Part shown: positions 1-9,017 of the stretch, in pieces
Position numbering within the stretch: the first letter of the stretch is position 1
Layout of the letters: every line of letters starts with the position of its first letter
Origin: Neocallimastix lanati (nom. inval.)
Taxonomy: Eukaryota; Neocallimastigomycota; Neocallimastigomycetes; Neocallimastigales; Neocallimastigaceae
Reading direction: 5' to 3'
NCBI GenBank assembly: GCA_016946835.1
Contig: JACVTC010000444.1
Coordinates: 1-28,345, forward strand
Length of the DNA: 28,345 nucleotides
The notes under the pieces: generated by a model
What the model was told of the DNA's origin: nothing
The model's database searches: none
What the model saw: the letters and a program-made list of their open reading frames with translations, nothing else
Made by a program: the position numbers and the translations under genes

Positions 1-1964
1 CAAGTGTTGGAAGTATTTCGCCAACACAAATTAAAAATTAACATTGAAAAATGTGCCTTTATGCAGACTGAAGTAGAAGTCTTAGGTCATAAGGCATCAG
101 TGAAAGGTTTAAGTCCCCAGGATAGCAAAATTAAGGCTATCAAGGAGTGGGTAGCACCTGTTGATGTTCATGAATTACGATCTTTTCTTGGAGCAGTAGG
201 ATATTATAGAAACTTTATTGATAAATATGCCCAAATCTCTGCTCCTTTATGTAAATTATTAAGAAAGAATGTTAAATATAAATGGAATAATGAACATCAA
301 CAAAGTTTTGATCTGTTAAAAGAAAAGTTAATAAATGCTCCAATTTTAAAATATCCAAGTTTTAATCAAAGGTTTATAATTAGAACGGATGCTTCCTATG
401 AAGGTATTGGAGGAGTATTACTCCAAGAAGATTTAGAAACCAAAAGGAACATCCAGTTCATTATATAAGTAGAAGTTTAAGTAAAGCCGAGAAAAATTAT
501 GGCATTACTGACTTGGAAGGAGCTGCATTAATTTATTGTATTACTAAGTTGAAATCTTATATATTAGGAAATCCTAATAAAACAGTAGTAATAACAGATC
601 ATAAACCTTTAATCAGTTTCTTTAAAAATAAGGAACCTAATAATGCTAGGCAAGCAAGGTGGTGCTTAACTGTTAGTACCCTTGGTGTTGAAATTCAATA
701 TCAAATGGGTAAGAAAAATGTGTTAGCCGATGCATTATCTAGGATGAAGAAAAGAGATGATTCTGTGGTATTGGCAACTAAGTTAACTTCAAAGGAAGAA
801 GAAGAGTTGCTTTCTAAAACTATTAAAGACTTTATAAATGAAAAATTTGTTACGATAGATGGTGAAGATTACTTTGTTGATGGTAATGACTATCGTAAAT
901 TAATTACTGATCAAACGGAAAGAGTAAAACTTATTTTAGAAGCCCATAAGATAGGTCATGAGGGATATTATAAGACTTATCAAAGGCTTCGTAAAAGTTT
1001 TTATTGGAATAATTTGGTGATGGATATTAAAAGAGTGGTGCAAAGTTGTGACAAGTGTCAGTTGAATAGGTCACAACCATATCCAGAACCTACAGAAAAT
1101 ATTCCAACTAAAGTAGAAGGTCCTTTTATACAGTTGGGTTTAGATATTATTGGACCTTTGATTAAAACTAAAAATAATAATCAATATATTATGGTTGTGG
1201 TGGATTACTTCACCAAATGGGTTGAAGCAGAACCCACGGAAAATATAACATCACAGGATGTGATTAAGTTCTTAATTAATGTGTTTGCTCGTCATGGTGT
1301 TCCACAGGTAATAACAACTGACAATGGTGTTCAGTTCACCTCGGACATGACGAAAATATTTTTAGATCTCTATGATGTATATGTGAAGTTTATTTCCACA
1401 TATCATCCTGAAAGTAATGGACTTACGGAAAACCGTAATAAAGAGATCGGCAAGTTATTGAGGTTGTTGGGTTCTAAGAATAAGGATTGGGATGAAGTTT
1501 TACCATCCGCCTTATGGGCTCTTAGAACTACCAAAAATAAGGTAACAAAACATTCAAGTTTTGAGTTGGTTTATGGTAGGGAGGATCAGCAGCCTTTTGA
1601 TATTGCTGCTAGACCTACCAAGGATATTAATAAGTCATCGGATGAAGTGTTGTTAGAAAAATTTATAAATCATTACCGATGGACTTTAGAAGCAGCCGAA
1701 AATGTTAAAAATGCAAATAAGTATTGGGCTGCTAGAAGAGAGGAAAAGAATAGTTTGAATGAGGGAAAAAGAATTAGGGAAGGTGATTTAGTTCTAGTTA
1801 GAAATTTTTCAAGAACTAAACTAGAACCTTATTTTGTTGGTCCTCTTAAAGTTATAAAAAAACAATTTAATACGGTTACCTTGGCTGATCCAAATTCTGG
1901 AATTCAAATGAATAGGAATGTTCATTTGAAGAATATAGTCAAGTATAACTCAGCTTCGATGTAG
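1..1964 (+). pseudogene. pol: Element A pol, 3' part: RT end, RNase H, integrase (frameshifted, cut by window edge)
   Basis: This is the C-terminal part of a Ty3/gypsy polyprotein; the 5' part lies outside the window. Reading from base 1 it gives the end of the RT palm and thumb (motif EVLGHKASVKGL, then ELRSFLGAVGYYRNF) and the start of RNase H (IIRTDASYEGIGGVLLQ). The frame then breaks in an A-run at 442-445, where one A is missing relative to element B, and stops at 466-468. The correct frame resumes at about 447 and stays open to 1964. It holds the rest of RNase H (TDHKPL, VLADALSR), the integrase zinc finger (HKIGH and CDKC), catalytic Asp in GLDIIGPL, Asp in TTDNG (codon 1320-1322) and Glu in NGLTENR, and a C-terminal GPY/F-like module (PYFVGPLKV). 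There is no chromodomain. The protein is closely similar to element B pol throughout. The frameshift may be real decay or a homopolymer sequencing error. Confidence 0.93.
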
Positions 1965-1987
1965 CTTGAGTTTTAGAGGGGGCATCA
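1948..1987 (+). promoter_or_regulatory. Element A polypurine tract with hairpin just upstream
   Basis: The purine tract AGAGGGGG at 1975-1982, just before the 3' LTR, is the expected plus-strand primer site for reverse transcription. Directly 5' of it, ACTCAGCT (1948-1955) pairs with AGCTTGAGT (1963-1971), with one bulged base and a 7-nt loop. The pol stop codon lies within the hairpin. Element B has the same stem with a slightly different loop. Confidence 0.7.
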
Positions 1988-3001
1988 TGGTAAAGAATGA
2001 ATTAATAACCTTTATTTTATTATTAATAATTCTTTACTAAATTGTACTTTCCTATATTCTTCATAACCTAAACCTCATTGTAAATTTAATTTATTTTGAT
2101 ATAAATTAATTTTAATTTGTAAATAATGTAAATAAATTTTAATTAATCACTTTATTGTTATATTATTAAATATATGTATATATTAAAATACAATTGTAAA
2201 TATTAAAATTATACTTTTAAGATACTAAATTATTAAAAATATTAATTAAATATTATTATAAAAATTATTATAAAATTATTAAAATTATTAATTAAATATT
2301 ATTCTAAAAATTATTATAAATTATTAATATTATAAAATTATTAAAATTATTAAATATTATTATAAAAATTTATATATTATAACTATTAAATATTATTATA
2401 AAATTATTAAGATTATTAATTAAATTTATTATTAAAAATTATTATTAAAAATTTTACTTATTATAAAAATTATTATTTAAATATTATCAAATTTATTAAT
2501 TAAATATTATAAAATTTTATTTTATTTTGAAAATAATTACAAGTATTATTTAAAATAATTAAAGATTATTAAATTTATTATATTAATCTTTAAAAACAAT
2601 TTATTTAACTTAAAAATATCAAAGAAAATAGTAAAAACTATTTTCTATATATTTATTTTATAATTATTTTTAATTAAATTATATTTGAATATTATATTAT
2701 TATATTTATAAAAATTAAAACAAAAATGAATTATTGATATAAAATTAATTCAATAATTCTATAAAATTACTTAAATTATAAACAATTAATTATACTTTAA
2801 ATTTATAAAAAATATAAATATTGTAACAATTTCTTAAAAATTAAATATGTGTACTTTAAATAAAAAACTTTTATATTAATAAAAAAAATATAAATAACTT
2901 TTAATAAAGAAATAATTTTTTTTATTTAAAATCAAAGCAGGGTAATACCCGTCCCCCCCTGCTTGATTTTAAATATCTAAGTGTCAACCCCGAGTCTACC
3001 A
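1988..3001 (+). repeat. LTR A1: 3' LTR of element A (1014 bp)
   Basis: It starts TGGTAAAGAATG after the polypurine tract and ends GAGTCTACCA. A second copy lies at 26470-27458. The interior is almost pure A/T. Near the 3' end is the only G/C-rich piece: a stem of up to 18 bp with one bulged A, pairing 2924-2942 with 2957-2974 around a C-rich loop. The LTR ends 4 bp before the next LTR (spacer TGTG, 3002-3005). The element boundary was set by comparing the two copies. Confidence 0.88.
2924..2974 (+). other. Long hairpin near the 3' end of LTR A
   Basis: The left arm ending AATCAAAGCAGGG pairs with CCCTGCTTGATT and flanking A/T bases. This gives about 18 bp with a single bulged A and a 14-nt loop. 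The same hairpin is at 27383-27430 in the other A LTR, slightly shorter. It may mark the R/U5 region, for instance transcript 3'-end formation, or act in reverse transcription; its role is not known. Confidence 0.75.
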
Positions 3002-3005
3002 TGTG

Positions 3006-3532
3006 TGATAAAGAATAGAATAATAATGATATTTTTAATTAAATTTTTAATAATTTATTATATAAAAATATATTATTATATTCTTTACTATTAATAATTT
3101 TCTTATATTCTATATTAATAATTTTTATATTAATTATATTTTATTATTTTAAATATTAAATTTATGTAATTAATTAATTTATGTGATTGGTTTTAATAAT
3201 GTAATTAAATAATATAAAATATGTATTATCCATATTATTTTATGAAGGGGGCCTTTCTGAGAAAAGAAATAGTAGAAATAGTAGTGATAATGAAATAGGA
3301 ATAATAATTGAAAGGTTTTCCATATTGTTATTAAAATAAATATTAATATTAATAAAGTTATTTTTAACAATAAAATAATTATATAATTTATAAATAATAA
3401 ATATTTTTAATAATAGTTCTTTGAAATAAATTTATAATGTGTAATGATAAATTCTTTTAGTGTAATTTAATAGTTATTTAATTTATCTATTTATTTAATG
3501 TTCACACTCCTTTTCTAATATGAACCTCAACA
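3006..3532 (+). repeat. LTR D1: 5' LTR of element D (527 bp)
   Basis: It begins TGATAAAGAATAG and ends GAACCTCAACA. The same length and apparently the same sequence occur at 5449-5975. A short open frame on the minus strand in both copies is low-complexity and is not considered a gene. Confidence 0.93.
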
Positions 3533-3539
3533 TAAAAAT

Positions 3540-3557
3540 TGGTGGAGATATCGGGGA
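3540..3557 (+). promoter_or_regulatory. Element D primer binding site
   Basis: TGGTGGAGATATCGGGGA lies 7 nt after the 5' LTR. It would pair with the 3' end of a tRNA ending ...TATCTCC-A-CCA, whose implied T-stem 3' strand is CCCGA. The identical 18 nt follow LTR B2 and LTR A2. The tRNA species was not identified. Confidence 0.88.
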
Positions 3558-3774
3558 GTGTGAAAACATTGATGAATAGATAAGAAAAATAATAGAATAT
3601 AATATAATATAAAATTAAATGATCATAATAATAATACAAAGAAATTATAAATTTAATTATAAAATTTTAGTAATAATTTAAGTAAAAAATAATATATATA
3701 AATTTAAAATTGAATTGTTAAAAATTGAATTATTTTAAAATGAATTCAATTTAATAATTATATTTTTTTTTTTA

Positions 3775-4000
3775 GTTAGGTGGTCGAAGAGTATTTCGAG
3801 CCTAACAAATAAATTTTTAATTTTTAAATAAAATCCTTAGGTGGTCAGCCAGAGAGTGCTGAGCCTGAAGGTAAGTATAATAATTTTTTTTTAATCCTTA
3901 AGTGTCGGACAGAGAGTACCGAACTTGAAGGAATAAATAAATAAAAATTATTTAAAAACTTTCTTGGGTGTCGAAAAAGGATTTTCGAACTTGAAGAAAG
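3775..4000 (+). ncRNA. Four consecutive homologous stem-loops in the element D leader
   Basis: Hairpin 1 (3775-3806): outer stem GTTAGG/CCTAAC, inner TCGAA/TTCGA. Hairpin 2 (3835-3871): outer CCTTAGG/CCTGAAGG with a bulged G, inner TCAGC/GCTGA. Hairpin 3 (3896-3931): outer CCTTAAG/CTTGAAGG with a bulged G, inner TCGG/CCGA. Hairpin 4 (3959-4000): outer CTTTCTTGGG/CTTGAAGAAAG with a bulged G and G.U pairs, inner TCGAAAA/TTTTCGA. They share TG(G)TC before the inner stem, and hairpins 2 and 3 share AGAGAGT in the loop. The inner stems change on both sides while pairing is kept. This points to a selected RNA structure, possibly a packaging or dimerisation signal; that role is inference. Confidence 0.7.
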
Positions 4001-4007
4001 TTAACAA

Positions 4008-4038
4008 TATATTGGTTTACTGCGGTAGTTCCAATATA
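4008..4038 (+). other. Fifth hairpin of the element D leader
   Basis: TATATTGG (4008-4015) pairs with CCAATATA (4031-4038), 8 bp. The 15-nt loop contains a possible inner ACT/AGT pairing. It follows directly on the four related stem-loops but does not share their motif. Confidence 0.55.
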
Positions 4039-4347
4039 ATAAACATTGAATAATTTTAAAATTTTAATTTAAAATAATTTATATTTAGTTTATAATATAA
4101 AATTAATACTTAAAATATTACAAATTTTGAAGAAATTATAGAAAAAAAAAATAATTTACAATATATTTTTAAGAAATAATAATATTTATTATATTATTTA
4201 GTGTTTATATAATTACATTAATTGAAAATTTATTAGAACATAATAAATTTTATATTTTTTTTTATGATCAATAATTAGAATTCCAGTTGTGGAATTTAAT
4301 AAATTATATAATTACATTAAGCATTTTAAGAATTAAAAAAAATATGA

Positions 4348-5187
4348 GAAGAACAAGTTCCAGATGTTATCTTAAACGAAGAATTATTAATGCAAAGCAT
4401 AACTGAATTGAAAGATAAAATAAGTGAATTAAAAAAGTGAATTAAAGAAAAATATTTTTGAAGAATATAATATTATTCAAATTATAGAAAAATAAAAAGA
4501 GAAAATTATTTTTGAAGAAGATAATTTTATTCAAATTACAAAAAAAAGAAGAAAATATTAGTAAGAAAAATCCCTATAAAGATAACATAAATATTCTTAA
4601 TTCAGGAAGAGAACAATTCAATAATTGAAAAGGAAAATATTAAAAAAGAAACAATTCTTCACAATCCAAGAAAATTAATAAATTAAATTGTGAAATTGAA
4701 TCTTTGAAACTTGGTAAAAGTAGTAATTTAAAAAAATAATTAAAAATAAAAAAAAAAATAATAATAAAAATAAATTAGTGATATTTTAAATGGAAATTTT
4801 AATTAGTTTCATAAATTGAATTATTAAAGTTTAAACATAATGTTAAAATCACTGATTTAGAGAATTCATTATAACCTTCAAAATATGTTATATAATAATT
4901 TTAAATTAATGGAATAAGAAATTATTATATGAATAAATAAAAAAAAAAAAAAAATTAAAAAGGATTAGTATCTAAATGAAAGAAGAAAAGAAGTTTCAAA
5001 GTTCATTGTTGAAGTAACACGCGAAGATATAGAATCTAACGAAGAATATAACAAGAATTGAAAGAAAGAATATGACAAAAAAAAAAAAAAAAAAAAAAAA
5101 TTTTTTGGTACAATCCAAGTTGATCCTGAAATTTTTGGAACTTTTAAAAATTATTATGAAAAATTTTTAATATATGGTAATATATAA
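4348..5187 (+). pseudogene. Decayed coding-like sequence inside element D (coiled-coil type)
   Basis: No usable gene remains, but short protein-like stretches occur in shifting frames. 4348-4440 reads EEQVPDVILNEELLMQS followed by a Lys/Glu/Leu heptad-like run to a stop. Next come fragments such as KNIFEEYNIIQIIEK and a near-repeat FEEDNFIQIT. Further on are LNCEIESLKLGKSSNLKK (about 4690-4730) and, at about 5104-5187, VDPEIFGTFKNYYEKFLIYG. The fragments are interrupted by stops, frameshifts and a 24-base A-run at 5077-5100. The source may be a captured host gene or a highly decayed element ORF. I do not recognise the family. Confidence 0.4.
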
Positions 5188-5410
5188 ATTAAATTATTTA
5201 ATTTAAATATTTCAATTAATACATATATTAAAATATATTTTAAAATATACAAAAATTTTTAAATTTAAGAAATAATGATAATATTATATATATATATATA
5301 TAAAAAAAAAAAAAAAAAAAAAAAAAAATTATATTTTATTTAGTTATATAGTTAATTAAAAAAAAAAAAAAAAAAAAAAGTATTTAGTTAATAATATAAG
5401 AAAATTTGCC

Positions 5411-5448
5411 TTTGCTATAGTATAGCAAAAGTTTTAGCGGGGGCATCA
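5411..5448 (+). promoter_or_regulatory. Element D polypurine tract with perfect hairpin upstream
   Basis: TTTGCTATA (5411-5419) and TATAGCAAA (5421-5429) form a 9-bp inverted repeat around a single G. It is followed at 5436-5443 by the tract AGCGGGGG and then GCATC, the same as in element B. The 3' LTR begins at 5449. Confidence 0.75.
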
Positions 5449-5975
5449 TGATAAAGAATAGAATAATAATGATATTTTTAATTAAATTTTTAATAATTTA
5501 TTATATAAAAATATATTATTATATTCTTTACTATTAATAATTTTCTTATATTCTATATTAATAATTTTTATATTAATTATATTTTATTATTTTAAATATT
5601 AAATTTATGTAATTAATTAATTTATGTGATTGGTTTTAATAATGTAATTAAATAATATAAAATATGTATTATCCATATTATTTTATGAAGGGGGCCTTTC
5701 TGAGAAAAGAAATAGTAGAAATAGTAGTGATAATGAAATAGGAATAATAATTGAAAGGTTTTCCATATTGTTATTAAAATAAATATTAATATTAATAAAG
5801 TTATTTTTAACAATAAAATAATTATATAATTTATAAATAATAAATATTTTTAATAATAGTTCTTTGAAATAAATTTATAATGTGTAATGATAAATTCTTT
5901 TAGTGTAATTTAATAGTTATTTAATTTATCTATTTATTTAATGTTCACACTCCTTTTCTAATATGAACCTCAACA
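5449..5975 (+). repeat. LTR D2: 3' LTR of element D (527 bp)
   Basis: It is apparently identical to LTR D1. It follows the polypurine tract and ends CTCAACA, then TGTG, then the first base of LTR B1. Confidence 0.93.
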
Positions 5976-5979
5976 TGTG

Positions 5980-6767
5980 TAATACAGAATGAACAAATAA
6001 TACTAATTGTGCTAGAATAATATAAATTATTCTAACCTTATAGATTATTCTATTCTATATAATTGGAACTTTCCAATATTCTTCAAATATTACTAAATAG
6101 AAATCTTAAGTTAATAAATCACTAATTAACTTATAATTCCTTTTTGAATTATCGATCCGATTCCATTATAATGTATTAAAAATCTTTAGCCAAGAATATT
6201 GTCCTTGCCCACTTAATATATTAATATTATATTTCTTTTGTATTATGTTATATTGAAAATAATCAAATCTATTTAATGAGTTATTAAAATTTTCGTTATC
6301 AATTTAAATTTATTTTTAATTACTAAATTTAACTAAACCACAATAAAATATTCTGTATAATCTCTTTATTTTTATTTTATATATATTAGTATTAAACTAT
6401 TATTAAATAATTAATAATTCAATAATATATAACTACTATTTATAACAATAATATTATTAACTAAAATAATAATTCAATTTCAATTTAAATGTTTTATTTA
6501 TAAAAATAATTAGTAATTAGTTTATTAAAAAAATAGTTAGGCTTTACAAATTTTAATTTGATAAAAAAATATAAATACATGTAATTTTAGTGAAATAAAA
6601 TATAATCAATAACTTTCTTTTTATTAAATAAATAATTATATTATTATTTTTCTTTTATAAATTTAAATAAATAAATATTGATTTTAAAACAAATTATTTT
6701 TTTTTATTGTAATTTTATTATTTGTGTTAATTATTATTATATTCCTAAAATTATATGAACCATACCA
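5980..6767 (+). repeat. LTR B1: solo LTR of family B (788 bp)
   Basis: It begins TAATACAGAATG and ends GAACCATACCA, like the two LTRs of element B. It differs from them at about eight places (for example AAAATCTTTAGCC for AAAACCTTTAGCC), so it is not a recent copy of the same insertion. It has no internal region. Its flanks differ, TGTG on the left and GCTG on the right, so it cannot be read as a simple solo LTR with its own target duplication. Confidence 0.85.
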
Positions 6768-6771
6768 GCTG

Positions 6772-7557
6772 TAATACAGAATGAACAAATAATACTAATT
6801 GTGCTAGAATAATATAAATTATTCTAACCTTATAGATTATTCTATTCTATATAATTGGAACTTTCTAATATTCTTCAAATATTACTAAATAGAAATCTTA
6901 AGTTAATAAATCACTAATTAACTTATAATTCCTTTTTGAATTATCGATCCGATTCCATTATAATGTATTAAAAACCTTTAGCCAAGAATATTGTCCTTGC
7001 CCACTTAATATATTAATATTATATTTCTTTTGTATTATGTTATATTGAAAATAATCAAATCTATTTAATTAGTTATTAAAATTTTCGTTATCAATTTAAA
7101 TTTATTTTAATTACTAAATTTAACTAAACCACAATAAAATATTCTGTATAATCTCTTTATTTTTATTTTATATATATTAGTATTAAACTATTATTAAATA
7201 ATTAATAATTCAATAATATATAACTACTATTTATAACAATAATATTATTAACTAAAATAATAATTCAATTTCAATTTAAATGTTTTATTTATAAAAATAA
7301 TTAGTAATTAGTTTATTAAAAAAATAGTTAGGCTTTACAAATTTTAATTTGATAAAAAAATATAAATACATGTAATTTTAGTGAAATAAAATATAATCAA
7401 TAACTTACTTTTATTAAATAAATAATTATATTATTATTTTTCTTTTATAAATTTAAATAAATAAATATTGATTTTAAAACAAATTATTTTTTTTTATTGT
7501 AATTTAATTATTTGTGTTAATTATTATTATATTCCTAAAACTATATGAACCATACCA
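6772..7557 (+). repeat. LTR B2: 5' LTR of element B (786 bp)
   Basis: It starts TAATACAG and ends CATACCA. Close to the start TAGAATAAT (6805-6813) and ATTATTCTA (6818-6826) form a perfect 9-bp hairpin that is also present in the other B LTRs. CAAATTTTAATTTG further in forms a smaller one. Confidence 0.93.
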
Positions 7558-7565
7558 TGAAAAAT

Positions 7566-7583
7566 TGGTGGAGATATCGGGGA
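7566..7583 (+). promoter_or_regulatory. Element B primer binding site
   Basis: TGGTGGAGATATCGGGGA begins 8 nt after the 5' LTR and is identical to the sites of D and A2. The primer would be a tRNA with acceptor 3' strand TATCTCC; its identity was not established. Confidence 0.88.
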
Positions 7584-8058
7584 ATATAATAATAAATTAA
7601 TACATTGGGGATAAAATTATAATATTAATAAATAATTTTTCTAATAAAACAAAAAATTTTTTTTTAAAAAACAATTTTTATATTTTTAACTAATTATTAT
7701 TAATTGTTAAAAATATTAATTATTATTAAATTAAACTAATATTCGTGCATAGATTTCCGGGTTAAGTTTATCCTACATAGTAATTGGGCTAGTAGGCTCT
7801 GGACTGCTATTTTTTATATTGAAAATAGTAACCGTGGCACACGCGTGGCATGACACCTTTCAAGAGGTAAGCTGCACGTCAGATAGTGTGTACTATCAGA
7901 TTGCACGATTATTATAATTTAATAAGTGATTAATAATAAATAATTAATAATTTTATTAGTTAAAAGATTATTTTTTTTAATTTTTTTATTTTTACTTTTT
8001 TATAACAATTTATACATTACGAGGTTTAGCATTCTATAGATACAATAAATTTTATTTT
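7584..8058 (+). other. Element B 5' leader with GC-richer folded block at 7743-7908
   Basis: The 475-nt untranslated leader lies between the primer site and the gag ATG. Most is A/T, but 7743-7908 stands out. Its ends pair (TCGTGCA 7743-7749 with TGCACGA 7902-7908). Inside are the hairpins CTATTTT/AAAATAG (7807-7813, 7822-7828) and GATAGT/ACTATC (7882-7887, 7892-7897), a possible ACCT/AGGT hairpin, and a direct repeat CGTGGCA (7833, 7844). A second TGCACG at 7873-7878 could compete for the closing stem. This is a candidate packaging, dimerisation or translation signal. Confidence 0.6.
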
Positions 8059-8977
8059 ATGAGAACATCCAGTACTTCCAGTACTCCAACAGAGAGTACT
8101 CCAGAAAGTAAGCTTAGCTTCAGAGAATTAAAGAAAGAATTAAAAGATTTTGAAAAGCTTACTAAACAAAACCTTGACATCAATTCCTGGGCAAATGAGT
8201 TAAAGGCATGGATAAAATACCAACATATCAAGGATCCTGAAACTATTTTTTACTGCTTGTATATTAACGGCTTCTGGAGAACCAAGAGAAATTATCCAAG
8301 AACTAGAAGATGGAAATGACCTTACTGAAGATGAAGATTCTGATTTCGATAGCGATAGTGAAGGAGAAGATGATGAAGAAAGTGAATCTACTACCACCTA
8401 CCCAAGCCTTGATGAAATCATAAATCATCTGAAGACTTTCTATGGACTTAAAGAAGATCAAACCAACTTGTTACGAGAATTGCGTTCCATGAAAATAAAG
8501 AAGAACGAGAAAGTTAAAGATTTTAATGTCCGTTATAGATCTTTGTACCATAAATTGGATAAAAAGAGAAGAAGAAAAATTAGTGTTTTAGATTATGCAG
8601 ATTCCTTAACCAATAATCCTGACGCATGGAGAAAGGTTATGCTTAAAGACAATATTTCTATTACCAAAGCATTCGCTATAGCTGAAAAAGTTGATCGTTT
8701 ATCTATTAAAAATAGTACTGAATATTATGATAAGACTCATTACAATCTCCTTAACTCTAAAAGTAATTTTAATAAGAACATTTCAAATGATTTTAACAAA
8801 CCAAAAACCCACAAAAATGTATCTATAGAAAATATCACTAACAAGATGAAAGAAATGAAAATTAGTACTTGCTGGTTTTGTAGCAATGAAGGACATACCA
8901 AACGAAACTGTCCTAAATTAAATTCTATATTGGAAAATAACCGCAAGAAGTTTTATGAAAATCATTTAAACCACTAA
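8059..8977 (+). pseudogene. gag: Element B gag (capsid/nucleocapsid), broken by a one-base frameshift
   Basis: Gag forms the virus-like particle and binds the element RNA. Translation starts at ATG 8059 (MRTSSTSSTP) and reads through a helical region (SWANELKAWIKYQHIKDPET). It then leaves frame at a T-run around 8246-8251 and would stop at 8317-8319. The next frame continues from the same spot with ACILTASGEPREIIQELE, an acidic stretch (about 8325-8390), the capsid-like KNEKVKDFNVRYRSLYHKL, and a zinc knuckle CWFCSNEGHTKRNC (CX2CX4HX4C), ending at TAA 8975-8977. One extra T explains the break. It is either a recent mutation or a sequencing error; it sits in mid-gag, so programmed shifting there is unlikely. 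The gag end overlaps pol and contains the frameshift signal. Confidence 0.88.
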
Positions 8978-9017
8978 AAGGGAGTAGAAGCACTCCCATC
9001 GTCAAAAAAATTGCTTC
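8965..9017 (+). promoter_or_regulatory. Programmed -1 frameshift signal of element B (slippery site plus pseudoknot)
   Basis: The slippery heptamer T TTA AAC (8965-8971) is in the correct gag phase, two codons before the gag stop. After 8 nt, stem 1 is GGGAGT (8980-8985)/ACTCCC (8992-8997). Its loop GAAGC (8987-8991) pairs with GCTTC (9013-9017) as stem 2. This gives an H-type pseudoknot with a 1-nt loop 1, no junction base and a 15-nt loop 3. Slippage by -1 moves translation from gag into the pol frame at 8971. Heptamer, spacing and fold match known -1 signals, and element C carries the same design with different bases. Confidence 0.82.

Larger units (their letters stand above)
3006..5975 (+). 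mobile_element. Element D: complete non-autonomous LTR retrotransposon (2970 bp)
   Basis: Two 527-bp LTRs (3006-3532 and 5449-5975) look identical by eye, so insertion is very recent. Both flanks carry TGTG (3002-3005 and 5976-5979), consistent with a 4-bp target duplication. A primer binding site at 3540-3557 and a polypurine tract at 5436-5443 are present. The 1.9-kb interior has no gag or pol. It holds a block of stem-loops (3775-4038), decayed coding-like sequence (4348-5187) and long A-runs. Because its primer site and purine tract match those of elements A and B, it is probably moved by their proteins. Confidence 0.88.

Noticed and set aside
3179-3370. 63-codon minus-strand frame, identical at 5622-5813
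   Set aside because: It lies wholly inside the D LTR, is low-complexity, and is duplicated only because the LTR is.
5976-5979. 4-bp LTR-LTR spacers as unprocessed ends of 2-LTR circles
   Set aside because: The bases next to the LTRs inside the elements (TA/TG/AA on the primer-site side, CA/CT on the purine-tract side) do not combine to give TGTG, GCTG or ACTG; matching flanks fit target duplication better.
8244-8262. Mid-gag frameshift of element B as a programmed +1 site
   Set aside because: It lies far upstream of the zinc knuckle, whereas a complete -1 signal exists at the gag-pol border. A T-run indel is the simpler reading.
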